This document shows, piece by piece, positions 40,750-55,000 of a stretch of DNA of 64,000 nucleotides (positions are counted from its first letter, which is position 1; each line of letters starts with the position of its first letter). Below the pieces are notes generated by a model. The model made no database searches. It was not told the origin of the DNA and saw only the letters and a list, made by a program, of their open reading frames with translations. The stretch spans positions 2,418,001-2,482,000 of the forward strand of contig CM082581.2 of assembly GCA_040954595.2 (NCBI GenBank), read 5' to 3'. This DNA comes from Balanoglossus misakiensis (lineage: Eukaryota; Hemichordata). The position numbers and the translations under genes are program-made.

Positions 40750-41544
40750 GATGGGTCCCCCGTATCTTTTTGCTCGTTGCTATGGGCCTTTATGGGACAC
40801 TACACTCAATTTTGATCGAAACCGTTATGAACGTCCGACAAGGGGCTTGTAACTTGTTAAAAATACACACGATTGTGTGCACACCCCCTGTCCGAGTATG
40901 TTTACGGCAGCTACCGCCCGGGCATAGGCCGCCACGCTAATACGGCAAAGCAGCGGTCAGCGATGGCGTGCGCGTCCTGTAACCAGAGTAACTGGATCGA
41001 ACGCTAAAAATCCAATGTTTTGTACACAGAGATTTTGTACCGTTCACGAAAATCCCTAAGGCTTTTTTCATAGGCCACGTACGGCAGTCAAATTTGACCT
41101 GCTTGTTGAGAACGCACTTCCGCACAGTGTGACGGATCGTTTTTTCGGTTTTCGTCGTGCTAAGAAGCGTTACCGGTGGAAGAGTGTGTCCAAAATCACC
41201 CAAAATCGATGACTTTTTCAGGTGTGGTACGGGTATGCTGAAATCGTAGGATACAACGATAATATTCCAAATCAAAATCCGTCACGATCTTCCCTGGTTC
41301 AAGCAACTAATGAATACGTATCAAGTTCGTTTTTGAGGTCACGGAATAAAAAGCCTTAGGCTTTTGAAATTTGACCTAGCTAATTTGCATATCAATGGCG
41401 TCAGGGGGCGCGCGCTCACAATCGTGCAGATTTTTAACTAGTTACCGGCCCCGTGTTAGACTCTGAAAACGGCTTAGCCCAAATCGGGGTGTAATGTCCT
41501 ACAAAGGCCCATAGCAACGAGCAAAAAGAACCGGGGGACCCATC
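40750..41544. mobile_element. 795-bp MITE with ~145-bp inverted repeats and TTAA flanks
   Basis: The ends read GATGGGTCCCCCG and are inverted over about 145 bp (40750-40893 against 41402-41544), sharing CTTTTTGCTCGTTGCTATGG. TTAA sits on both sides (40746-40749 and 41545-41548), the target preference of piggyBac and Kolobok transposons. No coding sequence. It lies exactly between the DIRS-like element's flank and the first satellite monomer. Confidence 0.75.
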
Positions 41545-41548
41545 TTAA

Positions 41549-43216
41549 ATACCCATGCATATGCATTAAATACCTATGTCAAAGTGCAGAGCTTGCATCA
41601 CCATCTACTCTGATGCATCATTGAGCTTGCTTCGCCATTTGCCCTGATGCAAAGAATCAGATTCAATGTCATCGTTGCATTAGCAATGTCGAAGTACAGC
41701 GCATTTGGACACGTATTAAACTGGGCATTTACAATCAACTTGAAATCCACATATGCATTTAATACCCATGTCAAAGTGAAGTGATTGCATCACTATCTAC
41801 CCTGATGCATCATCAACCTTGCTTCGCCATTTGCCCTGATGCAAAGAATCAGATTCAATGTCATCGTTGCATTAGCAATGTCAAATTAGAGTGCTTTTGG
41901 CCAAGTATTAACCTATGGATTTACATTTAACATTAAATACCCATGTGAAAGTGCAGAGTTTGCATCACCATCTACTCTGATGCATCATTGAGCTTGCCTT
42001 GCCATTTGCCCTAATGCAAAGAATCACATCCAATGTCACCATTGCATTAGCAATGTCAAATTACAGTGCTTTTGGACACGTATTAACCCAGGGATTTATC
42101 ATCTACTTGAAATCCCCATATGCATTTAATACCCATATCAAAGTGAAGTGTTTGCATCACTATCTACCCTGATGCATCATAAAGCTTGCTACGCCATTTA
42201 CCCTGATGCAAAGAATCAGATTCAATGTCATCGTTACATTAGCAATGTCAAAGTACAGTGCTTTTGGACACGTATTAACCCAGGGATTTATCATCAACTT
42301 GAAATCCCCATATGCATTTAATACCCATGTCAAAGTGAAGTGATTGCATCACTATCTACCCTGATGCATCATCAACCTTGCTTCGCCATTTGCCCTGATG
42401 CAAATAATCAGATTCAATGTCATCGTTGCATTAGCAATGTCAAATTAGAGTGCTTTTGGCCACGTATTAACCTATGGATTTACATTTAACATTAAATACC
42501 CATGTGAAAGTGCAGAGTTTGCATCACCATCTACTCTGATGCATCATTGAGCTTGCTTCGCCATTTGCCCTAATGCAAAGAATCCCATTCAATGTCACCA
42601 TTGCATATGCAATGTCAAAGTACAGTGCTTTCCGCCACGTATTAACCCAGGGATTTACAGACAACTTTAAATCCCCCTGTAGGCATGTTATACCCATGTC
42701 AAAGTGCAGAGCTTGCATCACTATCTACCCTGATGCATCATCAACCTTGCTTCGCCATTTACCCTGATGCAAAGAATCAGATTCAATGTCATCGTTGCAT
42801 TAGCAATGTCAAAGTACAGTGCTTTTGGACACGTATTAACCCAGGGATTTACAGACAACTTTAAATCCCCCTGTAGGCATTTAATACCCATGTCAAAGTG
42901 CAGAGCTTGCATCACTATCTACTCTGATGCATCATCAACCTTGCTTCGCCATTTACCCTGATGCAAAGAATCAGATTCAATGTCATCGTTGCATTAGCAA
43001 TGTTAAAGTACAGTGCTTTTGGACACGTATTAACCCAGGGATTTACAGACAACTTTAAATCCCCCTGTAGGCATTTTATACCCATGTCAAAGTGAAGGGC
43101 TTGAAACACCATCTTCCCAGATGCATCATCAAGCTTGCTTCGCCTTTTACCCTGATGCAAAAGATCAGAATTAAAATCACTGTTGCATTAGCAATTACAG
43201 TGCTTTTGGCCATGTA
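41549..43216. repeat. Satellite array, first block
   Basis: Tandem monomers of about 175-196 bp with landmarks TGATGCATCAT, TTGCATTAGCAATGTCAAA, ACAGTGCTTTTGG and AATACCCATGTCAAAGTG. Monomers here are more divergent than in the later block and the higher-order pattern is less regular, as expected near an array edge. The last monomer (about 43081-43216) is the most diverged. Short open frames within the array are by-products of the repeat. Confidence 0.93.
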
Positions 43217-46044
43217 CAGTCCCAACAGAATAGAACAACTATTTGTACATTTCTGAATACGGCAAGTAGTACGTCAACCCTACGGGAACCCCTACGGGAA
43301 CTATTGTTAGTTGTAGCAGAGTTTGCTGCAACAATTGTCTAAGGCCCATTTCCTTTTGTTACATTTCCGTAAAAACTATGGCAACTCCTTTACGGCAAGC
43401 CATTAACAAGGGAAGCTTAACACCTCTACCTGTAAATACTGCTGCAACACCTGTCAATTAGCCCCCACAGAGTGATGCCTTTTGTTCAAGGTGTTGATTA
43501 TTTTGCTACAACTAGAGTGATTGACAGGTCTAGAACTAGAGTGCAACATTTTTGCAACAGGTCACTGCAACATTGTATCACAAAGTTTACAAAAGAAGCT
43601 CTGTCTGAGAATAAAATGGCAAAGGGCTGACATCAAATACCAATGAAGTCAGTTTTGTAATGATGTTATGTTCATCGACAAAGTCTGAACTCTCTTGGTA
43701 ACAGAACAGTCTGTGGACATGAACAGAGGTCAACACATCCCTACCCCAGTGTTGTAGAATGCACATGTTTTGCTGGGGTTTCTTTTCTTTCAAGGAGCTG
43801 GACCAATTAATATTTGAGAGATACAGCATGACCAATGGAAAATCAAACACAATGACGCATTTCACAATTGGGTTTAGCTTAAAAGACATTGGCTTTCATT
43901 TTTTTTGACCTGCTGCCCCCCCCCCCCCTTACATGAAGACCCTGATAATAAATAGTAGGCTTGTTTACAAAATAATGTTGGCCTGCAGTACCACGTTCCG
44001 CTGCAGTTTGATCTTTAGAACAGACAAGTTTTGAGAGTCTTGACTATAATTTTGAAGGGTTTCATAAGTAGTAATGGTCTGTATTATTTCAATATTCTAT
44101 TATTACGGCAATGGATATACACTCATTTTCCGACGGGCAGTGCTTGAACATGATGGGAAGTGACTGGCAGCAATTAGTTGGCCGGTTTGGGATGAATGAC
44201 CTACATGTTTACTCATTATATATTCACGCAATTTGTTTAGTCTAAGCAAGCCCCTGCACTTGGCAGAATTTGGATACAATTTGCCTGTCAATCATTGTCT
44301 GGCTACCTCTTGCCCCCAAAGTCCGCGCCTGATAAAATACATTCAATGAGCGACCTTTATATCCAGACAGAGAGGGGGTGGCCGCAGTGAATGAATTGAT
44401 GGTAAGTTTCAAATTCACATGTAAAATTTTAACATTTTCTGTTCAAATCCAGCCAGTTCAATGTATTGTTTAATCAACATTCCTGAAATAAAAAAGTTGA
44501 CAACAAAGTGATTACTACGAGCGGGCATGCATGACAGTATTGATCGCTGAACTTTCAACAAAATACAGTGGTATAGTGGTTTAGTCCAAATGCTTCTTTG
44601 TCAAGCTCTCGGGTGCGTGAATATTCATGAGAAACTTATTACTGCGAACGTACATTCACAACATGAAACTAGTCCTATTATTTCAGAGCACTTGCCAAGT
44701 GGTCAAATCATGGTGGTAAAAGATGAGTGGCCGGCAAGACCGGGCCTAGACGTCCTCCACCTGTGTCAAATGGCTTTTGATGTGAATAATACTTTGCATA
44801 AATTACGAGATCAACATGTGTGGTAGTGCCGGTAGTATCGATCGATCGACCTGGTAAAAAGATGAGCGGCTAGACGTCCTGCTGCCGTGTCTAACAGCTT
44901 TTGACGTGAATAATAATTTGAATAAATTACGAGGTCAACATGTGGCCGATTTCATCATGTAAATAAAAAGCACATGGGTCCAAAAGTTTCAGGCACTCTG
45001 ATATGCATAGTGGTGTCAGAGGTGTTTCCCACACCAAAACTTAGAAGACAGTCATTTCAATTACGGCCTCCTGCCAAACTCAACACATGCGCACAAAATG
45101 GAACTGCAACTTTATTCACAAATCTGCAGAATTCTAGTGCAAAAAACAGACAAACTCAAAATACACATCGCACCATGGTTCACTCTGAATTACATGTATT
45201 TGGACTTTCACTGGGCCATGTCTCTGCTTGATAGCATCAGGTTTGCAACACATTGTTGCCAAATTTACACATATTGACAAGGTAATCAAAACAACAGGTG
45301 TTTTATTACTCAGGGTATCACTAATGCCAGGGAGGTCCGTCTGCGTCTATTTGGTCACCAGCATGGCACACGTCCTGTAATTATAATTGCTGTTTTGAGT
45401 GCGTCTTTACCTAATTTGAATATCCTGATCAGGTTGTTGGCCTTGCCCTAGTTGTCTCAAAATGTACATTGATACAAACAATTGCAACATATTAGTCAAT
45501 ACCCTGCCAACTTACGCCAAGTGTACATGTTGTTATGGAAGTTTATTTTTAGAACCGCTTGCTTTCTGCATAGGTCACAACACAAAACTTTGAAGCCCGT
45601 CAGCTAGCCCTGCATAGCGTATGTAAAGCTACTGAGACAGGGGAAATATTAGTAAGGTTGACAACTGACTTGCTCGCTATCAAGATTTAGAAGGAATTTA
45701 TTTGCTTAGTGAGGCCAGGACATAAATTGCCCCCAACCAAGCAAAATCCACGTGGGTGGAGCTCATTATCACACATAGACATTGCTACAACTATTGTTCA
45801 CATCAGGGTGATAATCACCTCCCCATTAGCCCTTCTTGCTGTAACACCTGCCCCAAATTGCCGTAATGGAGCACACATTCTTTTGTTTCAAACTACGGGA
45901 ACCTTTGTAGTTGCCGTAAACTAAGACAAAAAACATCAATTAACCAACAAAAGAGGTGTTGCCGTAACATCTCTGCTACAACACTGCTACAACTAGTGCG
46001 GGAACTTTCCCGTACAGTTTAGTTGTTGTACGCTGTTGGGACTG
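43217..46044. mobile_element. 2.8 kb non-autonomous DNA transposon inserted in the satellite (TA target)
   Basis: The ends are inverted, CAGTCCCAACAG...CAACTA, and flanked by TA (43215-43216 and 46045-46046). The satellite reads through at an ACGTATTAACCC site when the element is removed. CAGT ends and a TA target suggest the Tc1/mariner superfamily. Subterminal zones on both sides are dense in short repeated words (TTGCCGTAA, GCTACAAC, ACGGGAAC), as in transposase-binding arrays. A tandem pair of about 110 bp lies at 44712-44823 and 44848-44945 (GACGTCCT...GAGGTCAACATG). I see no transposase, so it is non-autonomous. Confidence 0.78.
43912..43929. repeat. Poly-C tract
   Basis: Homopolymer C run inside the TA-flanked transposon. 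Confidence 0.7.
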
Positions 46045-49000
46045 TATTAACCCAGGGATTTACAGTCAACTTTAAATACTCATGCATATGCATTGAAAAC
46101 CTATGTCAAAGTGCAGAGCTTGCATCACCATCTACTCTGATGCATCATAAAGCTTGCTTCGCCATTTGCCCTAATGCAAAGAATCACATTCAATGGCATC
46201 ATTGCATTAGCAATGTCAAAGTACAGTGCTTTTGGACACGTATTAACCTACGGAATTTTCAACAACTTGATATCCCCATATGCATTTAATACCCATGTCA
46301 AAGTGAAGTGTTTGCATCACCATCTACTCTGATGCATCATTGAGCTTGCTTCGCCATTTGCCCTAATGCAAAGAATCACATTCAATGTCACCATTGCATT
46401 AGCAATGTCAAAGTACAGTGCTTTCCGCCACGTATTAAAATGGGGATTTACAGACAACTTTAAATCCCCCTGTAGGCATTTTATACCCAAGTTCAAGTGC
46501 AGAGCTTGCATCACTATCTACCCTGATGCATCATCAACCTTGCTTCGCCATTTACCCTGATGCAAAGAATCAGATTCAATGTCATCGTTGCATTAGCCAT
46601 GTCAAAGTACAGTGCTTTTGGACACATATTAACCCAGGGATTTATCATCAACTTGAAATCCCCATATGCATTTAATACCCATGTCAAAGTGAAGTGTTTG
46701 CATCACTATCTTCCCTGATGCATCATAAAGCTTGCTACGCCATTTACCCTGATGCAAAGAATCAGATTCAATATCATCGTTACATTAGCAATGTCAATGT
46801 ACAGTGCTTTTGGACACGTATTAACCCAGGGATTTATCATCAACTTGAAATCCCCATATGCATTTAATACCCATGTCAAAGTGAAGTGATTGCATCACTA
46901 TCTACCCTGATGCATCATCAACCTTGCTTCGCCATTTGCCCTGATGCAAAGAATCAGATTCAATGTGATCGTTGCATTAGCAATGTCAAATTAGAGTGCT
47001 TTTGGCCACGTATTAACCTATGGATTTACATTTAACATTAAATACCCATGTGAAAGTGCAGAGTTTGCATCACCATCTACTCTGATGCATCATTGAGCTT
47101 GCTTCGCCATTTGCCCTAATGCAAAGAATCCCATTCAATGTCACCATTGCATATGCAATGTCAAAGTACAGTGCTTTCCACCACGTATTAACCCAGGGAT
47201 TTACAGACAACTTTAAATCCCCCTGTAGGCATTTTATACCCATGTCAAAGTGCAGAGCTTGCATCACTATCTACCCTGATGCATCATCAACCTTGCTTCA
47301 CCATTTGCCCTAACGCAAAGAATTACATTCAATGTCATCGTTGCATTAGCAATGTCAAAGTACAGTGCTTTTGGACACGTATTAACCCAGGGATTTACAG
47401 ACAACTTTAAATCCCCCTGTAGGCATTTTATACCCATGTCAAAGTGAAGTGTTTGCATCACTATCTACCCTGATGCATCATAAAGCTTGCTACGCCATTT
47501 ACCCTGATGCAAAGAAACAGATTCAATGTCATCATTGCATTAGCAATGTCAAAGTACAGTGCTTTTGGCCACGTATTAACCTATGGATTTACATTTAACA
47601 TTAAATACCCATGTGAAAGTGCAGAGTTTGCATCACCATCTACTCTGATGCATCATTGAGCTTGCTTCGCCATTTGCCCTAATGCAAACAATCCCATTCA
47701 ATGTCACCATTGCATATGCAATATCGAAGTACAGTGCTTTACGCCACGTATTAACCCACAGATTTTTCAACAACCTGAAATCCCCATATGCATTTAATAC
47801 CCATGTCAAAGTGAAGTGTTTGCATCACTATCTACCCTGATGCATCATAAAGCTTGCTACGCCATTTACCCTGATGCAAAGAATCAGATTCAATGTCATC
47901 GTTACATTAGCAATGTCAAAGTACAGTGCTTTTGGACACGTATTAACCCAGGGATTTATCATCAACTTGAATTCCCCATATTCGTTTAATACCCATGTCA
48001 AAGTGAAATGATTGCTTCACTACCTACCCTGATGCATCATCAACCTTGCTTCGCCATTTGCCCTGATGCAAAGAATCAGATTCAATGAGATCGTTGCATT
48101 AGCAATGTCAAATTAGAGTGCTTTTGGCCACGTATTAACCTATGGATTTACATTTAACATTAAATACCCATGTGAAAGTGCAGAGTTTGCATCACCATCT
48201 ACTCTGATGCATCATTGAGCTTGCTTCGCCATTTGCCCTAATGCAAAGAATCCCATTCAATGTCACCATTGCATATGCAATGTCAAAGTACAGTGCTTTC
48301 CGCCACGTATTAACCCAGGGATTTACAGACAACTTTAAATCCCCCTGTAGGCATTTTATACCCATGTCAAAGTGCAGAGCTTGCATCACTATCTACCCTG
48401 ATGCATCATAAAGCTTACTACGCCATTTACCCTGGTGCAAAGAATCAGATTCAATGTCATCATTGCATTAGCAATGTCAAAGTACAATGCTTTTGGACAC
48501 GTATTAACCCACAGATTTTTCAACAACCTGAAATCCCCATATGCATTTAATACCCATGTCAAAGTGAAGTGTTTGCATCACTATCTACCCTGATGCATCA
48601 TAAAGCTTGCTACGCCATTTACCCTGATGCAAAGAATCAGATTCAATGTCATCGTTACATTAGCAATGTCAAAGTACAGTGCTTTTGGACAAATATTAAC
48701 CCAGGGATTTATCATCAACTTGAAATCCCCATATGCATTTAATACCCATGTCAAAGTGAAGTGATTGCATCACTATCTATCCTGATGCATCATCAACCTT
48801 GCTTCGCCATTTGCCCTGATGCAAAGAATCAGATTCAATGTCATCGTTGCATTAGCAATGTCAAATTAGAGTGCTTTTGGCCACGTATTAACCTATGGAT
48901 TTACATTTAACATTAAATACCCATGTGAAAGTGCAGAGTTTGCATCACCATCTACTCTGATGCATCATTGAGCTTGCTTCGCCATTTGCCCTAATGCAAA

Positions 49001-52000
49001 CAATCCCATTCAATGTCACCATTGCATATGCAATATCGAAGTACAGTGCTTTACGCCACGTATTAACCCACAGATTTTTCAACAACCTGAAATCCCCATA
49101 TGCATTTAATACCCATGTCAAAGTGAAGTGTTTGCATCACTATCTACCCTGATGCATCATAAAGCTTGCTACGCCATTTACCCTGATGCAAAGAATCAGA
49201 TTCAATGTCATCGTTACATTAGCAATGTCAAAGTACAGTGCTTTTGGACACGTATTAACCCAGGGATTTATCATCAACTTGAATTCCCCATATTCATTTA
49301 ATACCCATGTCAAAGTGAAATGATTGCTTCACTACCTACCCTGATGCATCATCAACCTTGCTTCGCCATTTGCCCTGATGCAAAGAATCAGATTCAATGA
49401 GATCGTTGCATTAGCAATGTCAAATTAGAGTGCTTTTGGCCACGTATTAACCTATGGATTTACATTTAACATTAAATACCCATGTGAAAGTGCAGAGTTT
49501 GCATCACCATCTACTCTGATGCATCATTGAGCTTGCTTCGCCATTTGCCCTAATGCAAAGAATCCCATTCAATGTCACCAGTGCATATGCAATGTCAAAG
49601 TACAGTGCTTTCCGCCACGTATTAACCCAGGGATTTACAGACAACTTTAAATCCCCCTGTAGGCATTTTATACCCATGTCAAAGTGCAGAGCTTGCATCA
49701 CTATCTACCCTGATGCATCATAAAGCTTACTACGCCATTTACCCTGGTGCAAAGAATCAGATTCAATGTCATCATTGCATTAGCAATGTCAAAGTACAAT
49801 GCTTTTGGACACGTATTAACCCACAGATTTTTCAACAACCTGAAATCCCCATATGCATTTAATACCCATGTCAAAGTGAAGTGTTTGCATCACTATCTAC
49901 CCTGATGCATCATAAAGCTTGCTACGCCATTTACCCTGATGCAAAGAATCAGATTCAATGTCATCGTTACATTAGCAATGTCAAAGTACAGTGCTTTTGG
50001 ACAAATATTAACCCAGGGATTTATCATCAACTTGAAATCCCCATATGCATTTAATACCCATGTCAAAGTGAAGTGACTGCATCACTATCTATCCTGATGC
50101 ATCATCAACCTTGCTTCGCCATTTGCCCTGATGCAAAGAATCAGATTCAATGTCATCGTTGCATTAGCAATGTCAAATTAGAGTGCTTTTGGCCACGTAT
50201 TAACCTATGGATTTACATTTAACATTAAATACCCATGTGAAAGTGCAGAGTTTGCATCACCATCTACTTTGATGCATCATTGAGCTTGCTTCGCCATTTG
50301 CCCTAATGCAAAGAATCCCATTCAATGTCACCATTGCATATGCAATGTCAAAGTACAGTGCTTTCCGCCACGTATTAACCCAGGGATTTACAGACAACTT
50401 TAAATCCCCCAGTAGGCATTTTACACCCATGTCAAAGTGCAGAGCTTGCATCACTATCTACCCTGATGCATTATCAACCTTGCTTCGCCATTTACCCTGA
50501 TGCAAAGAATCAGATTCAATGTCATCGTTGCATTAGCAATGTCAAAGTACAGTGCTTTTGGACACGTATTAACCCAGGGATTTACAGACAACTTTAAATC
50601 CCCCTGTAGGCATTTTATACCCATGTCAAAGTGAAGTGTTTGCATCACTATCTACCCTGATGCATCATCAACCTTGCTACGCCATTTACCCTGATGCAAA
50701 GAATCAGATTCAATGTCATCATTGCATTAGCAATGTCAAAGTACAGTGCTTTTCGACACGTATTAACCCACAGATTTTTCAACAACCTGAAATCCCCATA
50801 TGCATTTAATACCCATGTCAAAGTGAAGTGTTTGCATCACTATCTACCCTGATGCATCATAAAGCTTGCTACGCCATTTACCCTGATGCAAAGAATCAGA
50901 TTCAATGTCATCGTTACATTAGCAATGTCAAAGTACAGTGCTTTTGGACACGTATTAACCCAGGGATTTATCATCAACTTGAAATCCACATATGCATTTA
51001 ATACCCATGTCAAAGTGAAGTGATTGCATCACTATCTACCCTGATGCATCATCAACCTTGCTTCGCCATTTGCCCAGATGCAAAGAATCAGATTCAATGT
51101 CATCGTTGCATTAGCAATGTCAAATTAGAGTGCTTTTGGCCACGTATTAACCTATGGATTTACATTTAACATTAAATACCCATGTGAAAGTGCAGAGTTT
51201 GCATCACCATCTACTCTGATGCATCATTGAGCTTGCTTCGCCATTTGCCCTAATGCAAAGAATCCCATTCAATGTCACCATTGCATATGCAATATCGAAG
51301 TACAGTGCTTTACGCCACGTATTAACCCACAGATTTTTCAACAACCTGAAATCCCCAGTAGGCATTTTATACCCATGTCAAAGTGAAGTGTTTGCATCAC
51401 TATCTACCCTGATGCATCATAAAGCTTGCTTCGTCATTTACCCTGATGCAAAGAATCAGATTCAATGTCATCGTTGCATTAGCAATGTCAAAGTACAGTG
51501 CTTTTGGACACGTATTAACCCAGGGATTTACAGACAACTTTAAATCCCCCTGTAGGCATTTTATACCCATGTCAAAGTGAAGTGTTTGCATCACTATCTA
51601 CCCTGATGCATCATAAAGCTTGCTACGCCATTTACCCTGATGCAAAGAATCAGATTCAATGTCATCATTGCATTAGCAATGTCAAAGTACAGTGCTTTTC
51701 GACACGTATTAACCCACAGATTTTTCAACAACCTGAAATCCCCATATGCATTTAATACCCATGTCAAAGTGAAGTGTTTGCATCACTATCTACCCTGATG
51801 CATCATAAAGCTTGCTACGCCATTTACCCTGATGCAAAGAATCAGATTCAATGTCATCGTTACATTAGCAATGTCAAAGTACAGTGCTTTTGGACACGTA
51901 TTAACCCAGGGATTTATCATCAACTTGAAATCCCCATATGCATTTAATACCCATGTCAAAGTGAAGTGATTGCATCACTATCTACCCTGATGCATCATCA

Positions 52001-55000
52001 ACCTTGCTTCGCCATTTGCCAAGATGCAAAGAATCAGATTCAATGTCATCGTTGCATTAGCAATGTCAAATTAGAGTGCTTTTGGCCATGTATTAAGCTA
52101 TGGATTTACATTTAACATTAAATACCCATGTGAAAGTGCAGAGTTTGCATCACCATCTACTCTGATGCATCATTGAGCTTGCTTCGCCATTTGCCCTAAT
52201 GCAAAGAATCCCATTCAATGTCACCATTGCATATGCAATGTCAAAGTACAGTGCTTTCAGCCACGTATTAACCCAGGGATTTACAGACAACTTTAAATCC
52301 CCCTGTAGGCATTTTATACCCATGTCAAAGTGCAGAGCTTGCATCACTATCTACCCTGATGCATCATCAACCTTGCTACGCCATTTACCCTGATGCAAAG
52401 AATCAGATTCAATGTCATCGTTGCATTAGCAATGTCAAAGTACAGTGCTTTTCGACACGTATTAACCCACAGATTTTTCAACAACCTGAAATCCCCATAT
52501 GCATTTAATACCCATGTCAAAGTGAAGTGTTTGCATCACTATCTACCCTGATGCGTCATAAAGCTTGCTACGCCATTTACCCTGATGCAAAGAATCAGAT
52601 TCAATGTCATCGTTGCATTAGCAATGTCAAAGTACAGTGCTTTTGGACACGTATTAACCCACAGATTTTTCAACAACCTGAAATCCCCATATGCATTTAA
52701 TACCCATGTCAAAGTGAAGTGATTGCATCACTATCTACCCTGATGCATCATAAAGCTTGCTACGCCATTTACCCTGATGCAAAGAATCAGATTCGATGTC
52801 ATCGTTGCATTAGCAATGTCAAATTAGAGTGCTTTTGGCCACGTATTAACCCACAGATTTTTCAACAACCTGAAATCCCCATATGCATTTAATACCCATG
52901 TCAAAGTGAAGTGTTTGCATCACTATCTACCCTGATGCATCATAAAGCTTGCTACGCCATTTACCCTGATGCAAAGAATCAGATTCAATGTCATCGTTGT
53001 ATTAGCAATGTCAAAGTACAGTGCTTTTGGACACGTATTAACCCAGGGATTTATCATCAACTTGAAATCCCCATATGCATTTAATACCAATGTCAAAGTG
53101 AAGTGATTGCATCACTATCTATCCTGATGCATCATCAACCTTGCTTCGCCATTTGCCCTGATGCAAAGAATCAGATTCAATGTCATCGTTGCATTAGCAA
53201 TGTCAAATTAGAGTGCTTTTGGCCACGTATTAACCTATGGATTTACATTTAACATTCAATACCCATGTGAAAGTGCAGAGTTTGCATCACCATCTACTCT
53301 GATGCATCATTGAGCTTGCTTCGCCATTTGCCCTAATGCAAAGAATCCCATTCAATGTCACCATTGCATATGCAATGTCAAAGTACAGTGCTTTCCGCCA
53401 CGTATTAACCCAGGGATTTACAGACAACTTTAAATCCCCCAGTAGGCATTTTATACCCATGTCAAAGTGAAGTGTTTGCATCACTATCTACCCTGATGCA
53501 TCATCAACCTTGCTTCGCCATTTACCCTGATGCAAAGAATCAGATTCAATGTCATCGTTGCATTAGCAATGTCAAAGTACAGTGCTTTTGGACACGTATT
53601 AACCCAGGGATTTACAGACAACTTTAAATCCCCCTGTAGGCATTTTATACCCATGTCAAAGTGAAGTGTTTGCATCACTATCTACCCTGATGCATCATAA
53701 AGCTTGCTACGCCATTTACCCTGATGCAAAGAATCAGATTCAATGTCATCATTGCATTAGCAATGTCAAAGTACAGTGCTTTTCGACACGTATTAACCCA
53801 CAGATTTTTCAACAACCTGAAATCCCCATATGCATTTAATACCCATGTCAAAGTGAAGTGTTTGCATCACAATCTACCCTGATGCATCATAAAGCTTGCT
53901 ACGCCATTTACCCTGATGCAAAGAATCAGATTCAATGTCATCGTTACATTAGCAATGTCAAAGTACAGTGCATTTGGACACGTATTAACCCAGGGATTTA
54001 CAGACAACTTTAAATCCCCCTGTAGGCATTTTACACCCATGTCAAAGTGAAGTGTTTGCATCACTATCTACCCTGATGCATCATAAAGCTTGCTACGCCA
54101 TTTACCCTGATGCAAAGAATCAGATTCAATGTCATCATTGCATTAGCAATGTCAAAGTACAGTGCTTTTCGACACGTATTAACCCAGGGATTTATCATCA
54201 ACTTGAAATCCCCATATGCATTTAATACCCATGTCAAAGTGAAGTGATTGCATCACTATCTATCCTGATGCATCATAAAGCTTGCTACGCCATTTACCCT
54301 GATGCAAAGAATCAGATTCAATGTCATCGTTACATTAGCAATGTCAAAGTACAGTGCTTTTGGACACGTATTAACCCAGGGATTTACAGACAACTTTAAA
54401 TCCCCCTGTAGGCATTTTACACCCATGTCAAAGTGAAGTGTTTGCATCACTATCTACCCTGATGCATCATAAAGCTTGCTACGCCATTTACCCTGATGCA
54501 AAGAATCAGATTCAATGTCATCATTGCATTAGCAATGTCAAAGTACAGTGCTTTTCGACACGTATTAACCCAGGGATTTATCATCAACTTGAAATCCCCA
54601 TATGCATTTAATACCCATGTCAAAGTGAAGAGATTGCATCACTATCTATCCTGATGCATCATCAACCTTGCTTCGCCATTTGCCCTGATGCAAAGAATCA
54701 GATTCAATGTCATCGTTGCATTAGCAATGTCAAATTAGAGTGCTTTTGGCCACGTATTAACCTATGGATTTACATTTAACATTAAATACCCATGTGAAAG
54801 TGCAGAGTTTGCATCACCATCTACTCTGATGCATCATTGAGCTTGCTTCGCCATTTGCCCTAATGCAAAGAATCCCATTCAATGTCACCATTGCATATGC
54901 AATGTCAAAGTACAGTGCTTTCCGCCACGTATTAACCCAGGGATTTACAGACAACTTTAAATCCCCCAGTAGGCATTTTATACCCATGTCAAAGTGAAGT

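Noticed and set aside
44590-44826. Plus-strand 78-codon frame
   Set aside because: It lies over a tandem ~110-bp duplication in a non-autonomous transposon and shows no recognisable domain.
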